Origin: Bacteroidota bacterium
GTDB lineage: Bacteria; Bacteroidota; Bacteroidia; Flavobacteriales; Weeksellaceae
NCBI GenBank assembly: GCA_023387375.1
Contig: JAEWIE010000055.1
Location: forward strand, 1 to 64,000
Direction: 5' to 3'
DNA: 64,000 bases
Positions 7,577 to 16,089 of this stretch are shown one piece after another (position 1 is the first letter of the stretch; each line of letters begins with the position of its first letter). A program made the translations under genes and the position numbers. The notes beneath the pieces are model-generated. The model searched no databases and was not told the DNA's origin. It saw only the letters and a program-made list of their open reading frames with translations.

Positions 7577-7642
7577 ATCTAAACTCGTCTAAATTATTCT
7601 TTTTTAATCTTCGGAGAATCTAAACTCGTCTAAATTGTTCTT
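7577..7642 (+). repeat. pair of 25-base direct repeats
   Basis: ATCTAAACTCGTCTAAATT(A/G)TTCTT occurs at 7577-7601 and again at 7618-7642, 24 of 25 bases identical, 41 bases from start to start. It lies between the inverted repeat and the first gene of the transfer region, a place suited to a regulator or relaxosome binding site. Confidence 0.7.
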
Positions 7643-7722
7643 ATTTAGCCCACGCCCCATGAACACTATTGTTTTCACGGATTTGATGTCCCAATTTTGC
7701 AACAGAAATTTTAAACAAAAAA

Positions 7723-8517
7723 ATGAAAGCAACCTTCTATCTTCTGCTGACACTTTTTGCCATCAAGCTCAATGCGCAGGTCGGAATAAACACACAGACA
7801 CCCGAAACTACTTTTGACGTAGTAGGAAAACCAAACGACACCTCACATTATGACGGTATTATCCCTCCAAGGATAACGGGTGACCAGTTGGCGAACAAGT
7901 TTTACACGCAGTCAAAAAAGGGCGCTGTAGTATTTGCCACCGCTCCGGCTTCCAATCTTTCGGGACAGGTCATCAATATTTCAGAAGTTGGAATGTATTA
8001 TTTTGACGGAAACGTATGGCAGAATTTTGTAAAGGAGAAGCGGCCTGTCGAATACAGAATCGTACTCACCTTCGATCCCAACAGCACCGCCGCACTTACG
8101 GCAACTTCAACATGGTCTGCCCCTGTAAACTATTCGGGAAATAGCCACGCCTATCTTACCGCCTCAAAATACTACACCATCGGAACCAAAAATTTCGGAG
8201 GTCTAAAGGGAGCGGTATTGTTCAGAAAAGTACAGGGAATTGTAAACGTATGGTTTCAGATGTACAGGTCTTCAGATTCCGCACCGATTACGGGAAACGC
8301 CTTCATCAGCATTGCGAGCATCTACAGCGACATCGGATACATCCCCAACCAGATTGTCTTACTGCATACGGAAAATTCCACACAATATTTTCCGGCACTG
8401 CTAGAGAATTACAGCATCCAGATTCCGCAAACCTCCCTAAACGCGATGTCCACTTCCTACTATACCTACGGCGAAGTTCAGGGATATTCCAACTGGATCA
8501 AACCATATCTACCATAA
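7723..8517 (+). CDS. exported protein of unknown function
   Basis: The 264-residue protein starts with a signal peptide (MKATFYLLLTLFAIKLNAQ). The mature N-terminus VGINTQTPETTFDVVG is a motif frequent in Bacteroidota surface proteins, where a GINT-P-LDV stretch leads a tail or stalk-like protein. The rest is rich in S, T and aromatic residues and predicted to be beta-rich, with no motif I know. It is the first gene of the element's mobilization block, 27 bases before the relaxosome gene, so it may be carried and expressed with it. A surface role in mating contact would be speculation. Confidence 0.6.
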   Translation: MKATFYLLLTLFAIKLNAQVGINTQTPETTFDVVGKPNDTSHYDGIIPPRITGDQLANKFYTQSKKGAVVFATAPASNLSGQVINISEVGMYYFDGNVWQNFVKEKRPVEYRIVLTFDPNSTAALTATSTWSAPVNYSGNSHAYLTASKYYTIGTKNFGGLKGAVLFRKVQGIVNVWFQMYRSSDSAPITGNAFISIASIYSDIGYIPNQIVLLHTENSTQYFPALLENYSIQIPQTSLNAMSTSYYTYGEVQGYSNWIKPYLP

Positions 8518-8544
8518 AAAAAACAAGATAAAGAACCACTCAAA

Positions 8545-8904
8545 ATGGGAAACGAAGGAAAAGAAGACCAGATTCTCATCAGGGTTCAAAAATCCAGAAA
8601 GGAAAACTGGAAAAAACTATGCAAAGAGAAAAACCTCACGTTGACCGACTTACTGACGGCCTCCGTTGAGAACAGAATTTTAGACAACGAAAGAAGACAG
8701 ATACTGGCGTTCATTGAAAAACAAGACAACGTCTTCATCAAGATAGAGACCAACATCAACCAGGTAGCTAAAATTGCAAACGGGCAAAAGTTCATTTCGG
8801 AGTCAGAACTGAAAAACTTCACCGCAAAGCTTTCAGAAATCACCAAATTGAAGAAGCAGCAAAACCAAATCTTCAAAAAGATCTATGAAATGCTCGCAAA
8901 ATGA
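8545..8904 (+). CDS. MobA/MobC-like relaxosome accessory protein
   Basis: This small basic protein of 119 residues has an N-terminal ribbon-helix-helix-like stretch (ILIRVQKSRKENWKKLCKEK) and a C-terminal helical region (FIKIETNINQVAKIANG) typical of plasmid and transposon mobilization accessory proteins. Such proteins bind oriT and help the relaxase nick. Its stop codon overlaps the start codon of the relaxase gene, which supports the role. The exact family name could differ, but the relaxosome assignment is well supported by context. Confidence 0.8.
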   Translation: MGNEGKEDQILIRVQKSRKENWKKLCKEKNLTLTDLLTASVENRILDNERRQILAFIEKQDNVFIKIETNINQVAKIANGQKFISESELKNFTAKLSEITKLKKQQNQIFKKIYEMLAK

Positions 8905-10370
8905 TTGTCAAGATTATTCCTGCTTCAGGCACGGATTTTCACGGAGTCCAATACAACGACAAAAAGGTGGAGAAAGGGACGGGAGAACTGATGCTGATGA
9001 AAAACTTTCCCTCCTTCATCAATGGGGACAGCAGTCCGGAACAGGTTCGGGACTACTTCAAATCCATCTCAAAAAATGAAAAGGTAAAGAAACCCCAGTT
9101 CCACGCCGTGATTTCTGCAAAATATCAGAACCATAGCAAAGAGGAACTAACCGAGATCGCCAAAGACTTCATGCAGGAAATGGGCTATGGAAAACAGCCG
9201 TTTATTGTGGTTTACCACAGCGACACCGAGAACAACCACGTCCATATAGTCTCCACAAGGGTTGACAAGCAGACTGGAAAGAAAATCAACGACAGTTACG
9301 AGCGGTTGAAAGCCCAAAAAGCACTTGCTGACCTACTGGAAAAACGATACGGAATAAGTTCCGAGGAAAAATTAGAAAAACTGCTAAACTATCAAATCGG
9401 TTCCATCAGCCAACTGGAACTCCTACTTGAAAGAAGCGGGTTCAAACTCACCAAAGACACAAATAATGAAAATGACTTTTCCATTCTGAAGAACGGGGTA
9501 AAACTTAAAACCATCTACGGTAACCAAATCAGTTTTACTCCCAATTCGGACAACGGGCGAAAGAGACAGCTGAAAGCCATTTTGAGCAGATATAAAGACC
9601 TCTGTTCCAACAAAGTCTTCAAGGTAGAGGATAAAAGGTTGCAGGAATCAATGCTACCAGAGGAAAGACACAACGGGCATTGGAAACCCAAGATTGAGTT
9701 CGAGAGCGAACTCCAGAAAAAATTGCGGGACATCTTCGGACTGGATATGGTTTTCCACCACAAGGACGGACAAAAGCCATTCGGATACAGCATCATCGAC
9801 CATAAGTCGGGAAAGGTGTTCAAGGGAAGCGAGATCATGAAGATGAACGAACTGTTTGAGCTGACCGATGAAAAAATAGACAAGAAACTATTTGAAAGTC
9901 TAAAGGACTACAATCTGGCGGACAGTTTTTCAAAACAAATTTTAATGGAGCATCTAAAACGCCAGAATCCCGAAAACGCAGTAAAAGAATTTATGCTTTT
10001 CGAGTCCAAGAAAATAAAGAACAGGGAGGTTTTCAGCGCCATAAAAAACGATGTAAAGGATTATGTCGAAACACAGAAAAATAACGATGTCCACCTCATA
10101 AAATCGGAAGAGGGAAAATATTATGCCGTCCACTCCAAACTGCATTATGTGGGAGCATTGGAAAATTTAATTGGCGAGAAAGCCTATCAAAAATTCCTCA
10201 ATCCAAGCCAAGAATTGGCATCGGAAGATAGAGATGAAAATCTTTCCAAACAACTGGACAGAAGCATAGACGACCTGATTTTCCAATTCACCAAACCATC
10301 GGGAGGAGCAGGAAAAGACCCTGCCGAAGAAGAGTTAAGAAAAAGACGCAAAAACAAAAAAAGAACATAA
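8901..10370 (+). CDS. relaxase/mobilization nuclease (MobB-like)
   Basis: The 489-residue DNA-nicking enzyme would cleave oriT and lead the transferred strand into the recipient. The relaxase domain fills about residues 1-165: HAVISAKY near 65-72, the metal-binding triad in HSDTENNHVHIVSTR near 105-119, and NDSYERLKAQKAL after it. The remaining 300 residues are a helical, charged C-terminal part with no motif I recognise, ending in a run of basic residues. The start overlaps the upstream gene by four bases, and ParA follows after two bases. It resembles MOBP-type relaxases of Bacteroidota mobile elements. Confidence 0.88.
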   Translation: MIVKIIPASGTDFHGVQYNDKKVEKGTGELMLMKNFPSFINGDSSPEQVRDYFKSISKNEKVKKPQFHAVISAKYQNHSKEELTEIAKDFMQEMGYGKQPFIVVYHSDTENNHVHIVSTRVDKQTGKKINDSYERLKAQKALADLLEKRYGISSEEKLEKLLNYQIGSISQLELLLERSGFKLTKDTNNENDFSILKNGVKLKTIYGNQISFTPNSDNGRKRQLKAILSRYKDLCSNKVFKVEDKRLQESMLPEERHNGHWKPKIEFESELQKKLRDIFGLDMVFHHKDGQKPFGYSIIDHKSGKVFKGSEIMKMNELFELTDEKIDKKLFESLKDYNLADSFSKQILMEHLKRQNPENAVKEFMLFESKKIKNREVFSAIKNDVKDYVETQKNNDVHLIKSEEGKYYAVHSKLHYVGALENLIGEKAYQKFLNPSQELASEDRDENLSKQLDRSIDDLIFQFTKPSGGAGKDPAEEELRKRRKNKKRT

Positions 10371-10372
10371 GA

Positions 10373-11026
10373 ATGATCGTCACATTTGCCACGCAAAAAG
10401 GCGGAACAGGGAAAACCACCCTCGCCATCGCTTTCGCCAACTATCTTTCCGGAATTACCACAAGGAAGATCAAGGTGTATGATTTCGACTACCAAAAATC
10501 CTTTTTCAACAAATGGAGGGAGGATGCGGACTCGGAACTGCCCAAACTGTATGACGTAGAAGTTATCGGCGAAGATGACGATGAACCGCCTTTCGAGGAC
10601 TTGGAACAGGTTGTCGACCTGAAAGAAAGCAAAGACCTGTTCCTGTTCGATTTGGCGGGAACGCTTGACCAGAGATACAGCGATGTCTTGGTGTACAGCG
10701 ACTTTATCATCATTCCCTTCGAGTATTCCGATGTTTCCGTAAAATCGACGCTGGTATTCAAAAATCTTCTTGGTTTATTGGAAAGCGAGGCGGAAAGAAT
10801 CTTCATCCGCTCCAAATACGACAAAGGCTACAAATATCTCAACCAAAAGGAAATGGATATAGAGTTGGCAAAATACGGAACTCTGCTAGAAAATCCGGTG
10901 TTCAAAAGAAACTGCCTCCAAACCATCGACACCCGAAAACTCACCTACGAGCAAAAATACGCCGTAAAGAAGCCGTTCGACGAAATTATACAGAAGATCA
11001 GCGAGGTCAAAAAAGTTGCGCTTTAA
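10373..11026 (+). CDS. ParA/MinD-type ATPase (TraA-like)
   Basis: A 217-residue P-loop ATPase with the deviant Walker A KGGTGKTTLA at residues 9-18 and the acidic strand VYDFDYQ near 40. LFLFDLAGTLD near 94-104 stands where ParA proteins have the Walker B-like aspartate. In Bacteroidota conjugative elements a ParA-like protein sits at the head of the transfer genes and is commonly labelled TraA. It may help DNA maintenance or placement of the element. It is almost contiguous with the relaxase gene, so it is co-transcribed. Confidence 0.85.
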   Translation: MIVTFATQKGGTGKTTLAIAFANYLSGITTRKIKVYDFDYQKSFFNKWREDADSELPKLYDVEVIGEDDDEPPFEDLEQVVDLKESKDLFLFDLAGTLDQRYSDVLVYSDFIIIPFEYSDVSVKSTLVFKNLLGLLESEAERIFIRSKYDKGYKYLNQKEMDIELAKYGTLLENPVFKRNCLQTIDTRKLTYEQKYAVKKPFDEIIQKISEVKKVAL

Positions 11027-11088
11027 GGGAAGACAAAAGGGACAAGAAAAAAGAATCCAAAAAACCACAAACCTCAAATACAACCATC

Positions 11089-11622
11089 ATGTTAAAATAC
11101 TCACTCATCCTTTTAGGAGCCTACTTTCTGTACTATGTCGGAAATATCGTGTACGACCTTTTCCTAAAAAAAGAGAAAACCATTCTGACCAATGTTGCAG
11201 AAGAATACTCACTCGGCGACTTTGCACAGGCGGAGAATGAGGAACCCACCTTGATCGGCATTGAGGATGTGGAAAATCTCAAAACCCCGAAATCGTTCCT
11301 AAAAAGCGAACCCATTCCGATTCCGAGACAGAACAATTTTGAAGACAATCCCAGTCTGGAAGCATTGAGGAAACGGTTTGAGGCGGAAGAGGATTTGGAT
11401 GAGACGAGTCCAAAACAGCCCGAAACCAAACACCATGAAACTCCTCCACAGGAAACCGAAACCATAAAAAAGCCAGAAATTATTGAACCAATAGTTTCCA
11501 AGAAAAAAAATGATGCACAGAACAAGAAAGACCAATGGAAAGAATTTGTGAGCCTCTCGGAAACCAATGTGAAACTGGTGGACAATATTGAGGGACAAAA
11601 GGTTTACCATTCGACAATGTAA
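11089..11622 (+). CDS. membrane-anchored acidic protein of unknown function
   Basis: The 177-residue protein has one N-terminal membrane segment (YSLILLGAYFLYYVGNIVYDLF). A long low-complexity tail rich in E, P, K and T follows, and the protein ends in a small ordered-looking segment (WKEFVSLSETNVKLVDNIEG). It lies between ParA and TraE in the position where Bacteroidota transfer regions carry small unnamed Tra proteins. No motif lets me assign a function. Most of it is probably a flexible cytoplasmic or periplasmic linker. Confidence 0.65.
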   Translation: MLKYSLILLGAYFLYYVGNIVYDLFLKKEKTILTNVAEEYSLGDFAQAENEEPTLIGIEDVENLKTPKSFLKSEPIPIPRQNNFEDNPSLEALRKRFEAEEDLDETSPKQPETKHHETPPQETETIKKPEIIEPIVSKKKNDAQNKKDQWKEFVSLSETNVKLVDNIEGQKVYHSTM

Positions 11623-11657
11623 CCAATATACCCATATAACTAACCTAAATTTTAAAA

Positions 11658-11981
11658 ATGATGAAAAATTTTATCAGAAAAAACGTGTCAAAAAAGAAAG
11701 TTCTAACCCTTGCATTGGTGATGCTGGCGATGACCCCGATGCTTGCGCAGGGCGGAGCGACCGCCATCTCCAACGCCGCTTCCGACATTAAGGACTATTG
11801 GGATCCCATCAAGCTGATATTAAAGGCAGTCGGTGGACTCGTAGGATTTATCGGAGGCTTGAGGGTGTACAACAAGTGGACGAACGGCGACCAGGATGTC
11901 AACAAAGAAATCCTCGGCTATGGCGGGGCGATGATCTTCCTTATCGTGGTTCCGGAATTTGTAACCGCATTCTTTGCTTAA
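11658..11981 (+). CDS. traE: conjugative transfer protein TraE (DUF4134)
   Basis: The 107-residue protein has a cleavable signal (ALVMLAMTPMLAQ) followed by two membrane helices (ILKAVGGLVGFIGGLRVY and GAMIFLIVVPEFVTAFF) linked by NKWTNGDQDVNKEIL. This is the TraE/DUF4134 pattern and resembles VirB2-like pilin subunits in size and topology. TraF follows after one base. In related elements TraE and TraF form part of the inner-membrane or pilus section of the mating channel. Recognition rests on memory of the family sequence. Confidence 0.85.
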   Translation: MMKNFIRKNVSKKKVLTLALVMLAMTPMLAQGGATAISNAASDIKDYWDPIKLILKAVGGLVGFIGGLRVYNKWTNGDQDVNKEILGYGGAMIFLIVVPEFVTAFFA

Positions 11982-11982
11982 G

Positions 11983-12297
11983 ATGGGATATTACCTGTAC
12001 AAGGGGCTCAAAAAACCCCTTGTATTCTTCGGACTCAAAGGCAAATACATCATTTATGCGGTAGCCGTCATCGGCGCAGGTGTCGTCGCGGCACTCCTCT
12101 TATCCAAATTCGGATTGCTGGGTTCCCTGTTAGGTTTATTGGTAACCGCGGGAGGAGTCTACCTCATTTTCAAGAGGCAGGACAAAAACGGACTCTACGA
12201 CAAGACCAAAAATTTTGACCAGATATTCATTTTCCCCAAAAGACTCAACAACAAAAGATTTTTAAAAGATGGTAAAGACAAAGAAACAGGCATTTGA
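11983..12297 (+). CDS. traF: conjugative transfer protein TraF (DUF4133)
   Basis: The 104-residue protein has a conserved N-terminal MGYYLYKGLKKPLVFFGLKG, two membrane helices (YAVAVIGAGVVAALLLS and LGSLLGLLVTAGGVYLIF) and a basic cytoplasmic tail. It corresponds to the small VirB3-like partner that always sits just before the TraG ATPase. I start it at MGYY because the TTG-initiated extension would overlap the TraE stop. The 3' end overlaps TraG by 29 bases, which suggests translational coupling. Confidence 0.85.
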   Translation: MGYYLYKGLKKPLVFFGLKGKYIIYAVAVIGAGVVAALLLSKFGLLGSLLGLLVTAGGVYLIFKRQDKNGLYDKTKNFDQIFIFPKRLNNKRFLKDGKDKETGI

Positions 12298-15200
12298 CAT
12301 TCCCTTCATCGGCTACGATTACGGAAAGGATTTCGGATGGGATTTCGATGTCCTCTTCGGACAGTATGGAAATCCAATTATCGGCATCAGGATCAAGAAC
12401 ATTGTGGAACAATATTCCGCCGACCCCGACAACTACCTGAACTTCCATACAGTGCTGAACCAAGTGGTATCCATTATTGGCGAAGGAAGAATCGTTCAAA
12501 AATTGGATTTGTTTTCCAAAAAGAGATACACCGCCGAATCTTCGAATCAGTTCCTCCAACAAAAATACTCCGAGCATTTTGACGGAAGACTATTTAAAAC
12601 CATCGAAACGGTACTCCTGTTTACAGACATTGTGGACGATAAACTAAAGAAGAAAAACAAACACTACCAATTTTCCGAAAAAAGTTACAAGGAGCTCCGC
12701 GACAAATGCCAAAAAGTGTTGATGCTCTTGAAGCAGAGCGGTTGCGAACCCCAATTCTTATTCGAGAAAGACTTTGAATACTACATTTCGGGCGTATTGT
12801 CGATGCAGTTTACTGAAACCCCGGTTTTTGACAATATCAAAAGCACCAACGAGTATCTCCAAATCGGAAACCGCTTCGTCAAAAATATTTCCTATGTCGA
12901 TGTCGAAAATATCGACCTCCCTTCAGAAATAGACCCTTTTTCCATACTGGGTGGAAATGGAGCCGCATCGGAAACAGCGGTGGACAATTTCACCTTCATC
13001 AATGAATTGGAGGATTACGAAGCCATCATCTACAATCAGGTCATCACCATTCCCCTGCAGGCGCAACAACAGCGGGAACTCGACAAAAAGAAGAAAAAGC
13101 ACGAGGGAGCGGCAAACAACTCGCCATCCAACGCCATTATTGCAGAAGAAATCCAGACCCTTCTGCACAATATCGCCATCGACGGACAACTCGTGGTCAA
13201 TGCCCATTTCTCCCTAATATTTTCAACACATACACTGGAAAAAATGGAAGGGATACAGTCGATGATTGAGAACAAGCTCTTTACGAAGGGGATTATCGTT
13301 TCCAAGAATGCCTACAACCAGCTCGAACTCTTCCGCTCCGCCATTCCGGGCAATGCCACGGAACTTCGAGAGTACGATTTATTTATGACGACAAGCGAAG
13401 CGGCCTTGTGTTTTTTTTTTAAAGAAAGTTACCCCGTGAACGAGGAATCCAATTTTTATCTGCGGTTTACGGACAGACAAGGCGTTCCTTTGAAAGTTGA
13501 CCCAGCGGATTTGCCGATGAAGACGGGAAGAATCAACAACAGGAACAAATTTGTCCTCGGGCCATCAGGTTCTGGAAAGTCCTTCCTGATGAACAATATC
13601 GTGGAGCAATACCTGACCTACAATTACGATGTGGTGATTGTGGACACGGGCGATTCTTATTCGGGTACCTGCAAATACAAAGGCGGGAGATACATCCAGT
13701 ACACCGAAGAAAAACCCATCACCATGAATCCCTTTCTGATGGACAAAAAAGAGTTCAACATCGAAAAAATAGAATTTTTGACCAATTTGATTTTCCTGAT
13801 TTGGCAGGGTCCCGACGCCACGATGTCGTCCGCACAGAAATCCATTTTGGACAATGTGCTGATGTCGTACTACCACCAATATTTCAATTCGGGAACAAGG
13901 TGGTATGAAAGCAAGACTTCGGAAGAACTCATTCTCTATCTGAACAAATACAACATCCACGAGGAGGATATTATTTCAGATTTTGAGAAGCAGTCCAATG
14001 GACAAAACAACTACTACGACATTTTGGGAATCGCGTTCGATGCGGGTTCCGACGAAATCAAGGAGGCGTTCCGAAAACTCGCCATCGAATATCATCCGGA
14101 CAAAAATATGAACAACCCGAATTACGACAGCGAAAAATTCTACAAGGTTTACGAAGCTTATGAAACCTTGAACGATGAAGATAAGAGAAAAATCTACAAT
14201 GAGACGCAACTCATCCTCATCAAGTCCAACGAGATTATCAGGCAGCCGAAAACGGCGGAAGAATGGAACGAGTCCTTCCGAAAAACCATCATCAAGAAAA
14301 TTAAGGAGCTCGAAGAAAAATTGGAGGCAAAAGAACTTTCCTTCAACGGATTCTATGACTACTGCGATAAATTTCTGCCCCTTTACCTGAACAATAAGAA
14401 ACACCACATCACCGAAAAGGAATTTAATCTAAGGACATTCTTGTTCGTGCTGAAGGATTTCTACAAAGGCGGAAGATATGGAACGACACTCAACGAAAGT
14501 GCAGACAACACGCTCTTTGACGAACCATTCATCGTCTTTGAAATCGACAATGTGAAAGACAACCCGAAACTGTTTCCGATCGTGACACTCATTATCATGG
14601 ATACCTTCATCCAGAAAATGCGTCTCCGAAAAGACCGAAGAAAGGCGCTCATCATCGAGGAAGCATGGAAGGCGATTGCCAGCAAATTGATGGGCGGATA
14701 TATTCTCTATCTCTACAAAACCGTAAGAAAGTTTTGGGGAGAGGCGGTGGTCGTTACACAGGAATTGGACGACATCATCGGAAACGCCGTCGTAAAAGAC
14801 AGTATTATTAATAACTCGGACACCTTCATATTGCTGGATCAGACCAAGTTCAAGGACAACTTCGACAAGATTGCATCACTGCTTTCATTGAACAAGGTGG
14901 AACAAAACAAGATTTTCACCATCAATAATTTGAACAACAAGTTTGGAAGAAGCCGTTTCAAGGAATTTTATCTGAAGCGGGGTTCCAAAGGAGAAGTGTA
15001 CGGCAATGAGGTTTCCTTGGAGCAGTATTTAACCTACACCACGGAAAAACCCGAAAAATCCGCAGTCGAATACTATGTCCAACAATACGGAAACTACGAC
15101 GAGGCTTTGCAAAAAATTGTAGGCGATTTGAAAAATTTCGGAGACAGCCTTGAAAACTTGGTATCGCTCGTCAACCTTTATCAAAAGCCATTGGACAAAA

Positions 15201-15343
15201 AGGTGGTTTCCTATTACAGGATGATGAAGAAGACGCACAAAGGGCAAAATATCTTCAAAATCATCTCGCAGGAATTGGAAAACCGAAATATCCATTTTTC
15301 AGAATTAATCAACCAAAAACACGAGGAATATGAAAAAGTATAA
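12269..15343 (+). CDS. traG: TraG conjugation ATPase with an internal DnaJ J-domain
   Basis: This 1024-residue VirB4-class ATPase powers mating-channel assembly; family members are usually about 800-850 residues. N-terminal domain: IPFIGYDYGKDFGWDFDVLF. Walker A is GPSGSGKS near residue 432, and Walker B is ALIIEEAWKAI near 792-801. Between them, residues about 581-645 form a J-domain: NYYDILGIAFDAGSDEIKEA, then the catalytic HPD at 609-611 (YHPDKN), then the F-Y-K-V-YEAYETLNDEDKR helix. About 100 more helical residues rich in E and K follow. The frame is open through it, so it is not a frameshift artefact. The HPD triad is intact, so it could stimulate an Hsp70. Codon usage looks continuous with its flanks. 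A run of ten T at 13411-13420 interrupts the N-terminal half. Confidence 0.9.
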   Translation: MVKTKKQAFDIPFIGYDYGKDFGWDFDVLFGQYGNPIIGIRIKNIVEQYSADPDNYLNFHTVLNQVVSIIGEGRIVQKLDLFSKKRYTAESSNQFLQQKYSEHFDGRLFKTIETVLLFTDIVDDKLKKKNKHYQFSEKSYKELRDKCQKVLMLLKQSGCEPQFLFEKDFEYYISGVLSMQFTETPVFDNIKSTNEYLQIGNRFVKNISYVDVENIDLPSEIDPFSILGGNGAASETAVDNFTFINELEDYEAIIYNQVITIPLQAQQQRELDKKKKKHEGAANNSPSNAIIAEEIQTLLHNIAIDGQLVVNAHFSLIFSTHTLEKMEGIQSMIENKLFTKGIIVSKNAYNQLELFRSAIPGNATELREYDLFMTTSEAALCFFFKESYPVNEESNFYLRFTDRQGVPLKVDPADLPMKTGRINNRNKFVLGPSGSGKSFLMNNIVEQYLTYNYDVVIVDTGDSYSGTCKYKGGRYIQYTEEKPITMNPFLMDKKEFNIEKIEFLTNLIFLIWQGPDATMSSAQKSILDNVLMSYYHQYFNSGTRWYESKTSEELILYLNKYNIHEEDIISDFEKQSNGQNNYYDILGIAFDAGSDEIKEAFRKLAIEYHPDKNMNNPNYDSEKFYKVYEAYETLNDEDKRKIYNETQLILIKSNEIIRQPKTAEEWNESFRKTIIKKIKELEEKLEAKELSFNGFYDYCDKFLPLYLNNKKHHITEKEFNLRTFLFVLKDFYKGGRYGTTLNESADNTLFDEPFIVFEIDNVKDNPKLFPIVTLIIMDTFIQKMRLRKDRRKALIIEEAWKAIASKLMGGYILYLYKTVRKFWGEAVVVTQELDDIIGNAVVKDSIINNSDTFILLDQTKFKDNFDKIASLLSLNKVEQNKIFTINNLNNKFGRSRFKEFYLKRGSKGEVYGNEVSLEQYLTYTTEKPEKSAVEYYVQQYGNYDEALQKIVGDLKNFGDSLENLVSLVNLYQKPLDKKVVSYYRMMKKTHKGQNIFKIISQELENRNIHFSELINQKHEEYEKV

Positions 15344-16052
15344 GCCCCAAAATCCCCAAAGGGGACTTTCAATAAATTCCCTCTCTTGGAGGGTTTGGAG
15401 GAGGCTTTTCCTGTTGATTCTCCCCCTTTGGGGGACATGGGGCTTCTCCCAAAACACCTACATCGACCCGACGGTAACGGCGGCGATGATCCTCTATTCA
15501 GAAAACTTGAAAGCCAAGCAGAACGATGTGATTGATGAAACCTCCAAACTGAAGGATGCCCAAGCGTGGGTGGGAACCCAGATGGTGGTTGCCAACGATA
15601 TTCAGAATAAGATTCTGAAAGGTCTGAAGGAAGTTTCGGGAACCTTGCAGAACGGAATCCAGGTGAAGGAGATTTATTCGGAACTCAACAAATGCTACAA
15701 TTATTCATCGCAGGTAGTTCAGTTGGCATCGGCACATCCACAATATGCCATTTTCGGGGTAAAGGCTTCACAGAAAACCTATGAACAGAGTATAAAAATA
15801 GTGACTGATGTCTCCGACATCCTCGCCTCGGGAGAGCTGAACCTTGCCACTGCGGGAGACCGATACAAGATATTGCACAACATTTCCGAGAATGTCAAAA
15901 ACCTAAAGCTTTGGCTTCTGGCAATCAAGTTAAGACTGGAAAAAGCCAATCGTTTGGGATTCTGGAACTCCATCAATCCATTTGCAGGATACATCAATAC
16001 CGACAAGGGAATTGTAGAAAATATTATGAACCGATATAAAAGAAATTTCTAG
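15330..16052 (+). CDS. exported transfer-operon protein, paralogue 1
   Basis: The 240-residue protein overlaps TraG by 14 bases. The N-terminus contains a signal peptide (LFLLILPLWGTWGFSQ) that is partly encoded by a palindromic repeat inserted in the gene. The mature part is all-helical with predicted coiled coils (ILYSENLKAKQNDVIDETSK). Shared features with the 16806 gene are AHPQYAIFGVKAS and IKLRLEKANRLGFWNSINPF, and the last 18 residues end DKGIVENIMNRYKRNF. It probably is a periplasmic component of the channel (TraI-like position). No enzyme motif is seen. Confidence 0.75.
   Translation: MKKYKPQNPQRGLSINSLSWRVWRRLFLLILPLWGTWGFSQNTYIDPTVTAAMILYSENLKAKQNDVIDETSKLKDAQAWVGTQMVVANDIQNKILKGLKEVSGTLQNGIQVKEIYSELNKCYNYSSQVVQLASAHPQYAIFGVKASQKTYEQSIKIVTDVSDILASGELNLATAGDRYKILHNISENVKNLKLWLLAIKLRLEKANRLGFWNSINPFAGYINTDKGIVENIMNRYKRNF
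15343..15444. repeat. intragenic palindromic repeat in the signal-peptide region
   Basis: AGCCCCAAAATCCCCAAAGGGG (15343-15364) is mirrored by CCCCCTTTGGGGGACATGGGGCT (15422-15444). A smaller CCCTC-TCTTG-GAGGG hairpin lies between. The repeat sits inside the 5' end of the exported-protein gene and is read through as coding sequence. Related repeat fragments occur near 16052-16072 (CCCCTGTACCCAAAGGGG) and at 16124-16151. Confidence 0.6.
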
Positions 16053-16089
16053 CCCCTGTACCCAAAGGGGAACAATGTAAAAAAATAAG

